Assembly: GCF_023078275.1 (NCBI RefSeq)
Contig: NC_062996.1
Coordinates: forward strand, 10,354,001 to 10,418,000
From: Leguminivora glycinivorella
Lineage: Eukaryota; Arthropoda; Insecta; Lepidoptera; Tortricidae
Direction: 5' to 3'
Length of the DNA stretch: 64,000 nucleotides
Both the position numbers and the translations under genes were made by a program. Below, piece by piece: positions 11,101 to 23,100 of the stretch. The notes under the pieces are model-generated. The model was not told the DNA's origin. It ran no database searches and saw only the letters and a program-made list of their open reading frames with translations. Each line of letters starts with the position of its first letter. The stretch's first letter is position 1.

Positions 11101-14100
11101 CGCTTTTTAGACACTTTTATTATTGCTCTGTGTGGGAGAACTATCTGTCCGCAGCTCGGCCTGCGGCCTCGCGTACTTGGGAGCACCTCGGGGACGCTCT
11201 GGGCCTTCAGCCCTACGCGGAGCTCGGCCTTCGGCCTTCGCTGGATTTCTAAACTCAGCGTTGGGCCTCCGGCCCGCCGCTTCGCTTTTTAGATACTTTT
11301 ATTATTGCTCTGTGTGGGAGCAGTATCTGTCCGCAGCTCGGCCTGCGGCCTCGCGTACTTGGGAGCACCTCGGGGACGCTCCGGGCCTTCGGCCCTACGC
11401 GGAGCTCGGCCTTCGGCCTTCGCTGGGTTTCGAAGCTCAGCGTTGGGCCTCCGGCCCGCCGCTTCGCTTTTTAGACACTTTTATTATTGCTCTGTGTGGG
11501 AGCACTATCTGTCCGCAGCTCAGCCTGCGGCCTCGCGTACTTGTGAGCGCCACGGGGACGCTCCGGGCCTTCGGCCCTACGCGGAGCTCGGCCTTCGGCC
11601 TTCGCTGTGTTTCGAAGCTCAGCGTTGGGCCTCCGACCCGCCGCTTCGCTTTTTAGACACTTTTATTATTGCTCTATGTGGGAGCACTATCTGTCCGCAG
11701 CTCGGCCTGCGGCCTCGCGTACTTGGGAGCGCCGAGGGGACGCTCCGGGCCTTCGGCCCTACGCAGAGCTCGGCCTTCGGCCTTCGCTGGGTTTTGAAGC
11801 TCAGCGTTGGGCCTCCGGCCCGCCGCTTCGCTTTTTAGACACTTTTATTATTGCTCTGTGTGGGAGCACTATCTGTCCGCAGCTCGGCCTGCGGCCTCGC
11901 GTACTTGTGAGCGCCACGGGGACGCTCCGGGCCTTCGGCCTTACGCGGAGCTCGGCCTTCGGCCTTCGCTGGGTTTCCAAGCTCAGCGTTGGGTCTTCGG
12001 CCCGCTGCTTCGCTTTTTAGACACTTTTATTATTGCTCTGTGTGGGAGCACTATCTGTCCGCAGCTCGGCCTGCGGCCTCGCGTACTTGTGAGCGCCACG
12101 GGGACGCTCCGGGCCTTCGGCCCTACGCGGAGCTCGGCCTTCGGCCTTCGCTGGGTTTCGAACCTCAGCGTTGGGCCTCCAGCTCGCCGCTTCGCTTTTT
12201 AGACACTTTTATTATTGCTCTATGTGGGAGCACTATCTGTCCGCAGCTCGGCCTGCGGCCTCGCGTACTTGGGAGCGCCACAGGGACGCTCCGGGCCTTC
12301 GGCCCTACGCGGAGCTCGGCCTTCGGCCTTCGCTGGGTTTCGAAGCTCAGCGTTGGGCCTCCAGCCCGCCGCTTCGCTTTTTAGACACTTTTATTATTGC
12401 TCTGTGCTGGAGCACTATCTGTCCGCAGCTCGGCCTGCGGCCTCGCGTACTTGGGAGCACCTCGGGGACGCTCCGGGCCTTCGGCCCTACGCGGAGCTCG
12501 GCCTTCGGCCTTCGCTGGGTTTCAAAGCTCAGCGTTGGGCCTCCGGCCCGCCGCTTCGCTTTTTAGACACTTTCATTATTGCTCTGTGTGGGAGCACTAT
12601 CTGTCCGCAGCTCGGCCTGCGGCCTCGCGTACTTGTGAGCGCCACGGGGACGCTCCGGGCCTTCGGCCCTACGCGGAGCTCGGCCTTCGGCCTTCGCTGG
12701 GTTTCGATACTCAGCGTTGGGCCTCTGGCCCGCCGCTTCGCTTTTTAGACACTTATTATTGTTATGCCTGGGAGCACTGTCTGTCCGCAGCTCGGCCTGC
12801 GGCCTTCGCTAGTTAGTTACGTCCCCTCCTCAGTAGCGGTGGTCCACACAACGTTTCACGTTATCCATCGCGGCTGTGTCCCTGACGCAGCCTACCTTAA
12901 TTTTTTATATTATAAGACATTCTTACACAGACTGATCGAGTCCCACGGTAAGCTCAAGAAGGCTTGTGTTGCAGGTACTCGGACAACGATATAATATAAT
13001 ATACAAATACTTATATACATAGAAAAATAGATAGTGCTCCCACATAGTGCAATAATAAAAGTGTCTAAAAAGCGAAGCGGCGAGCCGGAGGCCCAACGCT
13101 GAGGTTCGAAACCCAGCGAAGGCCGAAGGCCGAGCTCCGCGTAGGGCCGAAGGCCCGGAGCGTCCCCGTGGCGCTCACAAGTACGCGAGGCCGCAGGCCG
13201 AGCTGCGGACAGATAGTGCTCCCACACAGAGCAATAATAAAAGTGTCTAAAAAGCGAAGCAGCGGGCCGAAGACCCAACGCTGAGCTTGGAAACCCAGCA
13301 AAGGCCGAAGGCCGAGCTCCGCGTAAGGCCGAAGGCCCGGAGCGTCCCCGTGGCGCTCACAAGTACGCGAGGCCGCAGGCCGAGCTGCGGACAGATAGTG
13401 CTCCCACACAGAGCAATAATAAAAGTGTCTAAAAAGCGAAGCGGCGGGCCGGAGGCCCAACGCTGAGCTTCAAAACCCAGCGAAGGCCGAAGGCCGAGCT
13501 CTGCGTAGGGCCGAAGGCCCGGAGCGTCTCCTCGGCGCTCCCAAGTACGCGAGGCCGCAGGCCGAGCTGCGGACAGATAGTGCTCCCACATAGAGCAATA
13601 ATAAAAGTGTCTAAAAAGCGAAGCGGTGGGTCGGAGGCCCAACGCTGAGCTTCGAAACCCAGTGAAGGCCGAAGGCCGAGCTCCGCGTAGGGCCGAAGGC
13701 CCGGAGCGTCCCCGTGGCGCTCACAAGTACGCGAGGCCGCAGGCTGAGCTGCGGACAGATAGTGCTCCCACACAGAGCAATAATAAAAGTGTCTAAAAAG
13801 CGAAGCGGCGGGCCGGAGGCCCAACGCTGAGCTTCGAAACCCAGCGAAGGCCGAAGGCCGAGCTCCGCGTAGGGCCGAAGGCCCGGAGCGTCCCCGAGGT
13901 GCTCCCAAGTACGCGAGGCCGCAGGCCGAGCTGCGGACAGATACTGCTCCCACACAGAGCAATAATAAAAGTATCTAAAAAGCGAAGCGGCGGGCCGGAG
14001 GCCCAACGCTGAGTTTAGAAATCCAGCGAAGGCCGAAGGCCGAGCTCCGCGTAGGGCTGAAGGCCCGGAGCGTCTCCGAGGTGCTCCCAAGTACGCGAGG

Positions 14101-17100
14101 CCGCAGGCCGAGCTGCGGACAGATAGTTCTCCCACACAGAGCAATAATAAAAGTGTCTAAAAAGCGAAGCGGCGGGCCGGAGGTCCAACTCCCGCGCAGA
14201 ACAATTATAAAAGTGTGTAAAAAGTATTCTGCGTGGGAGCACTATCTATCTGTAGCTCGGCCTGCGGCCTCGCGTAAAAACACTACAGGTAAACAAAATA
14301 CAAAAGACAAGACCGTGGGGCCTTCGGGGCCTGCGCACCACCAAAAAAGTACTGTACATATAAATAAATAAATAAATATTGGACGACACCTTACACAGAT
14401 CAACCTAGCCCCAAACTAAGCAAAGCTTGTATTATGGGTACTAGTGCTAAGCGACGATATACATGCTTATTATTCATAGTACTTTACTGAATTTTAACTA
14501 CAATCAATCATTATCGCTTGATCGTATGTTATATGCAGCCGCCGGCGCCATTCATTCTAATGCATTTGAGGAGATGAATGTGTTTTACTATAGAAAATGT
14601 ATATTTATTCTAATCCTTATTAGTAAGTCTTAGTATTTTTAGTACCTTTTTATGGTTATATGCTTAAATTTTTGCATACGATGGTCTTAAAAAACGAATC
14701 GGAAGAGACTAGATTGCTTCGGTATGTTAATATGCGATGGCGGCGCCAAACATTCTAATGCATATTTGAGGAGATGAATATGTTTTACTATAGAAAATGT
14801 ATATTTATTGTAATCCTTAGTAGTTAGTCTTAGTATTTTTAGTCATTTTTGACGGTTTCATGCTTTAATTTTAGCATATGATTGCCTCAAACGAATCGAA
14901 AGAGTCACGATTGCCAACAAGTTTCAGTACATTGCCAGCCATTGCCGCCGCCATAGTTTCTAATGCATTATTTGATAAGATGAATAAGTTTTACTGTGGA
15001 TAATGTATATTTATTTTAATCCTTATTAGTTAATCTTAGTGTTTTAAGTAATTTTTGACAGTTTTATGCTTTAATTTTTACATACGATGTCCTCAAATAT
15101 GAACAAGCAACAAATTTTTGTAAAAAATGCCACATTATTGAATTTTTCCAGCTGGTCATAAATAAATATGTTCGTCTTTTATAATATTTCGATAATTTAG
15201 CACGAGATCTATCTAACAATACCATTTTATGCTACAGCACAATACAATTTTTGTGAGTACTTGCTGAACAAACAATACAAAAAACGTCATTTTTGGCCCG
15301 AATGGAACGCTTATACCGCAAAAGTGGCGCCATCTGTATCAGCAAATTATGTATTTCCGAGTAATGGCTACTTTCCTCTACACACTCATATTAAAATTAT
15401 TTATATGGGTATTATAGTTACGGAGATATAAGCCGCCGCGCCATAACACTTTTCGTTACACCTGGTTTTCGGTCCGGTCACTCTACTACGGGTTTTTAAA
15501 GACGTTCACATAACGTTTCACGTCAAAACATCCATGACTCAGGAACAAATAGATGCCCTTACCGGGATTCGTCGAACCTGGGACCAAATAGATAACTAAG
15601 TAGGTTCATTGTTCCATTTTCAGGTCTCTATGTCGTAAAACTGAACTCCAAGAATCACTGTTACAACACTAATGAGGAGACTTCTGCAAATGATGCTGAG
15701 GTTTTGGGTTTCCAGGAAGATGATGAAATGATACAGGAACCAAGCTTGATGGAAGAAAGAGAAGGTAACGGATGATTTATACGAATCCTATTTTGTGACG
15801 CCTAAACTATGCCGCCTGAAAAAGGCATTGTATGATAGTTTCCATAGTTTCCGTGCCTTTCTTTGCAAGCGCGGATCCAGCTTCGTGCCCAGGGGGGGGG
15901 GTCACGTGGTCTATTTGTATGGCCAACCTAAGCTGCAGGGGGGTCATGACCCCCCCCCCCCTTCCCCTGTATCCGCGCATGTTTCTTTGACATGAATTGT
16001 ATTAAAATACATACATACATACATACAATCACGCCTGTATCCCATAAAGGGGTGGGCAGAACACATGAAACTACTAAAGCTTCAGTGCCACTCTTGGCAA
16101 ATAAGGGGTTGAAAGAAAACGAAACTGTGGCATTGCAGTGATAGGTTGCCAGCCTCTCGCCTACGCTACAGTTTAACCCATGTATTAAAATAATAATGAG
16201 AATATGCAATGTGTAAATAATTTGTAATTTTTTTAATGACTAATGTAATGAGTATTAATTATTAATTTATTATTTTACAGTAGTTACTTAACTCCTTATA
16301 ATTTTTGGTCTGTTAAATAACTTTTAGCATAAGCTATTAGAATAGCTTATAAGTAAAATTTGCATGATTATTCAAGTAGAATGTACGCACTTTTTGTATA
16401 CTTACACTTAAAAACTCACTGTAATACTACATTTTTGCAAATAAATATTGATTGATTGATTTGTGGCATACCAGCAAAAAAAGACACGGAAAGACCCATG
16501 TCAAGCTCAAAAAGGCTTGGCTTATGTTGTGGGTACTAAGACAAATGTATATAATAAACACATAGGGTAAATTGCCAGTGACTGGCCAGTGTCCAATAAC
16601 TGGCCACCCTATAACAAAAATTAACTGTCTTTACATATAAATAGAGCTCATTTTTACATAAAATTTATATTACTGACCACCTTTCAGTAACTGGCCATGT
16701 TTTGCTGAAACATTAAAATCTGACTTCTTAAGAACGTGCAAAAGGTAGATGGCGCCACTAATAATGCCTTGTTGCCATGGTGTTAAGTGTCACTTTTGAG
16801 CCATAAATATGACAAATCGAAAGTGACACTTAACGCCATCTTCGAGTGTAATCTATTTACTAAAGCACGTTCTTGGCGGTCGCATTTTAATGTATGGGAT
16901 GGTATAATTTTCTTATAGGTATTTAATCTATGGCTAAAATGAATTCTGTTTATAAGTATACAGAATTCATTTTTAGTACAAGGTGGCCAGCTACTGGCAA
17001 TTTACCCTACTATATAAAATAGATATGTCCTCCTTGAAAAAATAGATGTATCCTCCTCCCTCACGGGAGCCTGGGGTCCGCTGTGACAACTAATTACAAG

Positions 17101-18980
17101 ATTTGGAGTAGGCACTAGTTTTACGAAAGCGACTGCCATCTGACCTTCCAACCCGAAGGGTAACTAGGCCTTATTGGAATTAGTCCGGTTTCCTCACGAT
17201 GTTTTCCTTCACCGAAAAATGACTGGCAAATATCAAATGACATTTCGCACATAAGTTCCGAAAACTCATTGGTACGAGCCGGGGTTCGAACCCGCGACCT
17301 CCGGATTGAAAGTCGCACGCTCTTACCGCTAGGCCACCAGCGCTTATAAAATAGATATGTATCATCCATAATTCAGGCATAAAATATGGGCTGAACACAC
17401 AAAGGATTTAAACGTTGATTTAAACCTAGGACCAACAACAAAATTAAAACTTATTTAAAAATATTTTAAGCGGGTTACTCACGTATTAAGTCGATATAGC
17501 GTTCGACATGTTTCGGTTCAATTTCGAGAACCTTTCTCAAGAGTAGCGACCCCGCCGTTACATGTCGAGAGCGCGACGCATACTGCGGGCGCTTGCTCGG
17601 TGCGCGCGGCTCGGTCGAACGCTATATCGACTTAATACGTGAGTAACCCGCTTAAAATATTTTTAAATATGTATGAGTCTCACGGGAGTTTTATAGTTAA
17701 AATTAAAACTTCTTAGAACAAATTAAATTATCCTCATAGAAAATAATTTTATTTGTATTTTTAGTAGACACACTTCTATTTTAATTATAAACTGAAATAA
17801 ATGTCTTATATAAATGTCATCCAGCTTTGGACACTTGGAGGCCTTGGTCATTTTTTCTTTGTATATGACATTTATTTCAGTTTAAAATTAAAACTATTCT
17901 ATTTTTTAGTCTTCTTGTATACCTAGTTCATTATAGGATACATTAAAATAATCATTAAATGTTATAAAATAAATTAAATTAAATTTTTCAGGTCTTCAAA
18001 ACAGTCTGCAGCAAAATTTAAAACAAGAATCGCAAATCAACAAGGACTTAAAGGAGAACTCTTTAAAATTAGTATTTAACTCAAACCTCTGTCTATTCAA
18101 GTCTTTAAAGACCAAATTTGGCTGTTTCGTCTGTAAAGACTCATTCCTTAACATAAAAGACCTAAGAGAACATTCCAAAAAACATTCTAACGCAGAGGTA
18201 ATAAAAACCAAATTCAATCGCTTGAGAGGCATGTCATACCAAAACGCAGATATTTCAAATTTGGAATGTACAAAATGTGGACAAACTTTTTTAAATTTGA
18301 CAGATCTGAAAAAACACCTCATAGAAAATCATGAGATCAAATTCGGTGATGCTGAACATTTTTTAATACCATACAATTTGCAAGATTCCTTCCAATGTGT
18401 TTTATGTAGCGAAAAATTCAACACATACATGAGATTGTCCGTTCATATGAATAATCATTATTCAAATAATGTGTGCGAAATTTGCGGTAATTCGTACATA
18501 AACAGAATAAGTTTAAGAATCCATTTGCAAACGCGCCATAAAGAAAAAAAGTGTAGTCTATGCTCTGATATTTTTTTATCGAGTTACGCGCGCGTTCGAC
18601 ATATGAGGACACACCATAACAGTTCTATGTCAAAGAGATACTGTCTTGTCTGTGGTAAAACGTTCCTTTACACGTATCAGCTGGTCGAGCACAAAATTTT
18701 AGAGCATGGCGCGAAACGTCAGTTGAATAAATGTTCTTTATGCCCAAAAACATTTTTAAATTTGCAAAATTTGAAGATTCACATACGTTCCGTGCATGTT
18801 AGAGAGAGGAATTTTCCTTGTAATGCGTGTGAGATGAGGTTTTTTACTAAGTTCGATCAGAAAAGGCATGAGAAGACGCATTTGGATGAAAAAACGTATG
18901 TTTGTGGGATTTGCGATAGTAAATTTAAGGGGAAGGACTCTTTGAGGAGGCATTTGAAGCGACAACATGGGCAAACATAG
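8173..18980 (+). CDS. Gene A: ZAD-C2H2 zinc-finger protein, 483 aa, 9 fingers
   Basis: The exons are 8173-8298, 8959-9154, 15624-15764 and 17992-18980, with intron phases 0, 1 and 1. Residues 1-107 hold the ZAD: CLFC in exon 1, then ICGQC followed by LERAADFK in exon 2. Exon 3 is an acidic linker (EETSANDAEVLGFQEDDE). The last exon starts with a lysine/asparagine-rich lead (ENSLKLVFNSNLCLF) and nine C2H2 fingers from about residue 197 to 480, with a conserved LIPYNL motif between fingers 2 and 3. The last finger ends HLKRQH and the stop follows four codons later. Family knowledge: ZAD proteins dimerise and bind DNA in the nucleus; the target here is unknown. Intron 3 is 5.9 kb and contains a giant fold-back repeat. 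The start codon is the only one before CLFC. Confidence 0.9.
8411..8628 (+). repeat. Dispersed repeat (CCCCCGACCGCGACGTAGTG family)
   Basis: It runs from AAAAACCCCCGACCGCGACG through GAACACTCCCGACTTACTC to CACCCCTTCGTTTTTGCGT. A second copy at about 32640-33500 is split by an inserted element. It sits in intron 1 of gene A. The family is not named from sequence alone. Confidence 0.6.
9241..9438. mobile_element. Hairpin MITE with a duplicated right end
   Basis: The left end ATCTGTGGGTCTAGTG is matched by the inverted CACTAGACCCACAGAT at 9348-9363, giving a 123-base element. The right-hand arm (GAGTCAATTTGAGTTATACC to CACAGATATGAAT) is then repeated once more up to 9438. It lies 86 bases downstream of the exon 2 donor of gene A. 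Confidence 0.65.
9590..9740 (+). repeat. Dispersed repeat (CATACATACATACAATCACGCCTGTAT family)
   Basis: An ACATA run is followed by CAATCACGCCTGTATC, GGGATAGGCAGAACACATG, CTAAAGCTTCAGCGCCACTC and GGGTTGAAAGAAAAC. Near-identical copies are at 16012-16142 and 25928-26045. Confidence 0.6.
11040..12815 (+). repeat. 182-bp GC-rich tandem repeat, left arm (about 10 units)
   Basis: Units are spaced 182 bases apart, marked by CGCTTCGCTTTTTAGACAC at about 11101, 11283, 11465, 11647 and so on. They are rich in GGCC-centred inverted motifs such as CTCGGCCTTCGGCC and GGGCCTTCGGCCC. Because 182 is not a multiple of three, overlapping ORFs of 131 and 177 codons appear in rotating frames; each ends at the same TTTTTAG. 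I treat these as repeat artefacts, not genes. Confidence 0.85.
13029..14235 (-). repeat. 182-bp GC-rich tandem repeat, right arm (inverted, about 7 units)
   Basis: These are the same units as the left array in opposite orientation, beginning ATAGTGCTCCCACATAG at 13029. There are fewer units than on the left. The mirror partner of the innermost unit lies near 12165-12237. Confidence 0.85.
15869..15978. mobile_element. Short inverted-repeat element with GCGCGGATCCAG ends
   Basis: It starts GCGCGGATCCAGC and ends CTGTATCCGCGC, and contains long G and C runs around CACGTGGTC and GTCATGACCC. A second copy is at 20938-21099 and a decayed one at about 4280-4400. It follows exon 3 of gene A by about 100 bases. 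Confidence 0.6.
16012..16142 (+). repeat. Dispersed repeat (CAATCACGCCTGTATCCCATAAAGG family)
   Basis: This copy is nearly identical to 25928-26045 and related to 9590-9740, running from the ACATA run to GAAACTGTGGCATTGCAGTG. Confidence 0.6.
16565..17007. mobile_element. Tc1/mariner-type MITE with TA target duplication
   Basis: The terminal inverted repeats are GGGTAAATTGCCAGT and ACTGGCAATTTACCC, flanked on each side by TA (16563-16564 and 17008-17009). Subterminal TGGCCA motifs are repeated. An inner inverted pair, AAGTGTCACTTTTGAG and AAAGTGACACTTAACG, lies near 16786-16834. It has no coding capacity. TA duplication is the signature of the Tc1/mariner superfamily. Confidence 0.8.
17057..17345 (-). 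mobile_element. tRNA-derived SINE
   Basis: Read on the minus strand, the head GCGCTGGTGGCCTAGCGGTA (A box) and GCGGGTTCGAACCCCGGC (B box) mark a tRNA-like promoter. These are followed by the body GGTGAAGGAAAACATCGTGA and a tail. It is inserted in intron 3 of gene A and has no CCA end or stable cloverleaf, so it is not a functional tRNA gene. Confidence 0.75.
17453..17668. mobile_element. Hairpin MITE with about 54-bp terminal inverted repeats
   Basis: The arm ATTTAAAAATATTTTAAGCG continuing to about 17506 (GTTCGAC) is perfectly mirrored at 17613-17668. A non-complementary GC-rich loop holds GTTACATGTCGAGAGCGCG. It lies about 320 bases upstream of exon 4 of gene A. Confidence 0.75.
17779..17893. 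repeat. Small inverted repeat
   Basis: The left arm TTTAATTATAAACTGAAATA and the right arm TATTTCAGTTTAAAATTAAA are complementary apart from a one-base indel, with a 55-base loop. It may be a degenerate MITE. Confidence 0.5.
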
Positions 18981-20175
18981 TATTTTATGCAGAGCACATA
19001 ATCATTATAACTATGTATATTCTTAGTAGTTCCTGACTTTACAATAATTGTGTATAATTCTGTATATAATAAACCACTTGTGTGTATTATACACAAACAA
19101 TTGTGTAAAATAAACCACTTGAAGATATTAGTAATATAAATGTATTTTTATTTAATTATTATATAGAATTAAATTAAATTCGGAAACTGCGAACTACTCC
19201 ATACAGACTTCCACCCCCATTTTAGATAAGTGGGGGGTTAGAAAGAGATAAAAAGTAGCCTATGTCACTTTCCATCCCTTCAACCAATTCAACTATCTCA
19301 ACTTTAAAAAATCATGTCAAACCGTCGCTCTGTTTTGCCGTGAAAGACGGACAAACAAACAGACACACACACTTTCCCATTTATAATATTAAGTATGGAT
19401 AGATGGCCAAAATTAGCTTGATGAGATCATAATGAACCTTATTATGAGTATAATAAGGTAGTAACTTGATATACTTAGTTTGTAGAATTCGACATGATTC
19501 GTAATGTTGTTGGGTAATGTAATTGAACAACAAAATGATATAAGTTTAGTGATGATGATGATGATCTATTCAAACACAAATAATAAAATTATAAAGAAAT
19601 TAAAAAATAGTAATTTCAAAGCAATTACTTTCTTACCTTACCGCCATCTAGTTTAAGAGTAAAGTTACTAAATTCCTTCATTAGTACTGCCATCTACCCT
19701 ATATAAATAAAACTACTACGACTCGATGTGGCTGACAGATTCTGTATATTTCCAGGTAAAATAACTAGATGTCACTATGTATCACGCTGCTGACTGCTGA
19801 TTGGTCTTTAAAAAGTATGCTTACTTTTTATTGGATAATATAAAAAGAGCTTGATTTTTACTGGACTATTTTTGACAGTCGTATTTATAGTTCCTAGAAA
19901 TCTTAAAAATACTTACGATTTCATTATTTTTTAGGTGATTTGTCTAATTTTACTACAGTAAATTCTTATATTGATTTATTTCATTTAAATTTGCATTTTT
20001 ATTGAGATAAAAGTCATTACGTAACATATTGAAAATATTATTTGTCGGAAAACGCATTTGTTGTTTGTTAACCACAGAAATACAACTCTGTAATGGCGGG
20101 CAACCGTGTCGAAGTGTTTTCCATATTTTCAATCTGGTTTTAATTTGTAATAATGTTTCTTGAATAATTAGAATC
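18981..20175. other. Intergenic region between genes A and B
   Basis: AATAAA at 19068-19073 (repeated near 19107) is the likely polyadenylation signal of gene A. An antisense copy of the CGCGGGCAAAAGC repeat occupies 19227-19395, and a short GATGATGATGATGAT run lies near 19552. The last 400 bases before 20176 are unique and presumably hold the gene B promoter; no TATA box stands out. Confidence 0.5.
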
Positions 20176-23100
20176 ATGAGGCAGTTAGACTTGTGTCGGT
20201 GTTGTCTCGCAGTTGGCTGTGACAAAGACATTTCGGAGGAATACGAGGAAGATGGACGCAAGGAAGTGTATTCCGATATGATGTTAGATACGTTCAATAT
20301 TTTTGTAAGTTATTTGCTCATTATCCTTGATATTTAGGACTTAGCATTCAGGATCTTGCTGAAACAGTTGATTTTATTATGTGTGAGGTCTGTGTATGCT
20401 TATACTTTTGGTTTACTTATTGGATTAGCATAACACTTTTTTTTGCGTGTTATTTTCTGTAAAGATACAATTTAGTACTACATACAGCATACTAGATTGA
20501 GTATAATAGTGTGTGAGCTCTTACATCATGTTAAAAGTATTTAGTGTTTACAAGAATTAACCTACATCCAAACTATGAATATTTAGATACCATGTTATTG
20601 TTCTGGTATTGAACTTTGATCCGTAATAATTGAGATTATTATAGTTGTTTATATATTACAATTATCTACATTGATCAGTTCAGTTATTTCTTTGATGGCA
20701 TGATTTTGGGGAGATCTTACACAGATAAACCAATCCCCAAACTAAGCAAAGCTTGTATGTACTATGGGTGCTAGGCGACAATATACATACTTATATACAT
20801 AGGAAATATCCATGACTCAGGAACAAATATCTGCCATCACACAAATAAATGCCTTTACCGGGATTTGAACCCAGGACCGTAGATCAATATTTCCTTGTTG
20901 GACAGGCAATGACCAATGAAGGGTCACACAGTGGCATGCGCGGATCCAGGGGGGGGGGTCATGGGGGTCATGAACCCCCCTGGAGCCTAGGTTGGCCAAA
21001 TGGCCATACAAATAGACCACGTGACTCCCCCTCTGGGCCCCGGGCCTTTACCACGTGATCCCCCCCCCCCCCTCCCTGGGCACGAAGCTGGATCCGCGCT
21101 TGCACAGTGGGGCAACAATGGTGACTTTAAAGAAACAGTTTTGTTCTGTTTTAACTAAATATTACCAACAGATATCCAACGACGATGTGGGTGGCAAGTG
21201 CCAGATCTGCGAGGACTGCATCTTACGTCTGCGGGAGGCTTCGGCGTTCAAGGCTCAGGTCATAGGAGCCGGGAAGGCCATCTCGCAGAAACTGAAGAAT
21301 ACGAAGATGGAGTCGGAGGATGATGGTGGGATATGTTTTAAAAAGTAGTAGTATTAGTAAACACTTTATTGCACAGAACAAATTACAAGTACAGTGAATA
21401 ATTCATAATGGTTATGTACAAAAGCGAGCTTATCCCTTTAAGGGATCTCTTCTAGCTAACCTTGTTTAACTTAACCACTAGCTGACAAGACAACATAATT
21501 TTTAGCTAGGTATATGATATGAGCTTTTTATTTACTTTTGTTGTTTTGTGCAGGTTAAATTTGACCTACAAAAAAGTGGAATAAAAGTAGTCAAACTTTT
21601 ATGGAAGTAGCACTTCTTTGTCAATTGTTCGTATCTCTTTCGTAGCTATCTATATCTCTCGCTCCTGCGTATTGGCGCGACAGAGCCAGACTACATTTCT
21701 GCGGCGTTTCGGTGGCGTTTCGCGTCGCATCGCTATGGGGCCAGGCCTTTCAAATCAAAAGGTTACTTCTTTTGATTGAAAAAGACATATATCACAGAAC
21801 AGTTATTTGGTAATTTATTTACAGAAGCAGAAGAGGTGGTAAAAGAGGAACACATAAAGGTGGAAGAATGTGAGGTGGAGCTTTCCTATGAGGGCTTCGA
21901 TTTCACACAGTTCACTGAGAGCAACGATGATGGTAAGTAATATCATATTCTTGTATTACATTAAGACGCTAAAGGAGTGGTCAATTCTCCATACAAACAC
22001 TCTCGTCTATTTCCTCCCTGGTTTTGAAGAGCACTGATTATTATTATTTTTATCTGTGTTGGACCGTTTTGATTTTTTGATATTCTTATTTTTAAAGAAG
22101 CTACAGCCCATCAAAAATTTCCAAAAACGGCGATATTGCTGGCGTAAAAAAGATGTGTTACTCAAAATTGGTGACAATTAGCCAAAAAAACTAAACGGTC
22201 CGACACAGATTACTTCATTGTTATTCAGATTCTCAAATTTCGTTACGATTGATTAAGTTTTGAAGGAGGAAACAGTCGAGAGCGGAACCTTTATGAAAAC
22301 GGAAATATTTTTTCTCAATATCTTTTAACTGAGTATGTATTATGTATATTGTTGTCTGAGTACCCACAACACAATCTTAAGCTTGCCGTGGGCCTCAGTC
22401 AATCTATATAAGAATGTCCTATTAATATCTGTTATTTTGTACGTTCCAGATGAGATCTACATCATAAAGCTGGAGGACGGGTCCTGCGTGGCGGGCGCCG
22501 GCGACGAGATGCGGAGCCTCCTGGACCCGGAGTTAGCGAGCCCTAAACGTAAAGTTGGTTAGTAATTACTAATTTCTATCTTATTAGCCCCTTTTTAGGG
22601 TTCCGTAGTCAACTAGAAACCCTTATAGTTTCGCCATGTCTGTCTGTCCGTCCGTCCGTCCGCGGATAATCTCAGTAACCGTTAGCACTAGAAAGATGAA
22701 ATTTGGTACCAATATTTTTACCGATATGTATATCAATCACGCCGACAAAGTGCAAAAATAAAAAATGGAAAAAAATGTTTTATTAGGGTAAAGTGGGGCT
22801 GATATTTTTTTTCATTCCTACCCCTACGTGTGATATATTGTTGGATAGGTATTTAAAAACGAGTAAGGGTTTACTAAGATTGTTTTTTGATAATATTAAT
22901 ATTTTCGGAAATAATCGCTCCTAAAGGAAAAAAAAGTGCGTCCCCCCCCCTGTAACTTGTGAACCATATGTTTAAAAAATTTAATATGAAAAAAATCACA
23001 AAATTAGAACTTTATAAAGACTTTCTAGGAAAATTATTTTGAACTTGATAGGTTCAGTAGTTTTGAGAAAAATACGGAAAACTACGGAACCCTACACTGA

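Larger units (their letters stand above)
9841..15412. mobile_element. Giant fold-back (inverted repeat) element in intron 3 of gene A
   Basis: The left arm (9841 to about 12237) reappears inverted as 13029-15412. The outermost bases are ATACCCATATAAATAATTTT on the left and their complement on the right. Each arm contains, from the outside in, a unique segment, three spaced copies of an about 200-base motif (near CATTCATCTCCTCAAA, with the TTCATCTTATC variant), a SINE tail, and a GC-rich 182-bp tandem array. The centre (12238-13028) has extra 182-bp units and an antisense SINE fragment. The arms differ by scattered single bases and a small rearrangement near 10040/15205, so they are not a mere copy artefact of one read. 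No transposase and no convincing target duplication are seen. It resembles Foldback-type elements. Confidence 0.75.

Noticed and set aside
11123..14144. Many overlapping ORFs of 131-177 codons with shared peptide blocks on both strands
   Set aside because: They come from a 182-bp tandem repeat whose length rotates the frame; each ends at the same repeated TAG, and the mirror array gives the same peptides on the other strand.
15795..15995. 66-codon ORF after gene A exon 3
   Set aside because: It is mostly a GCGCGGATCC-ended repeat with homopolymer runs.
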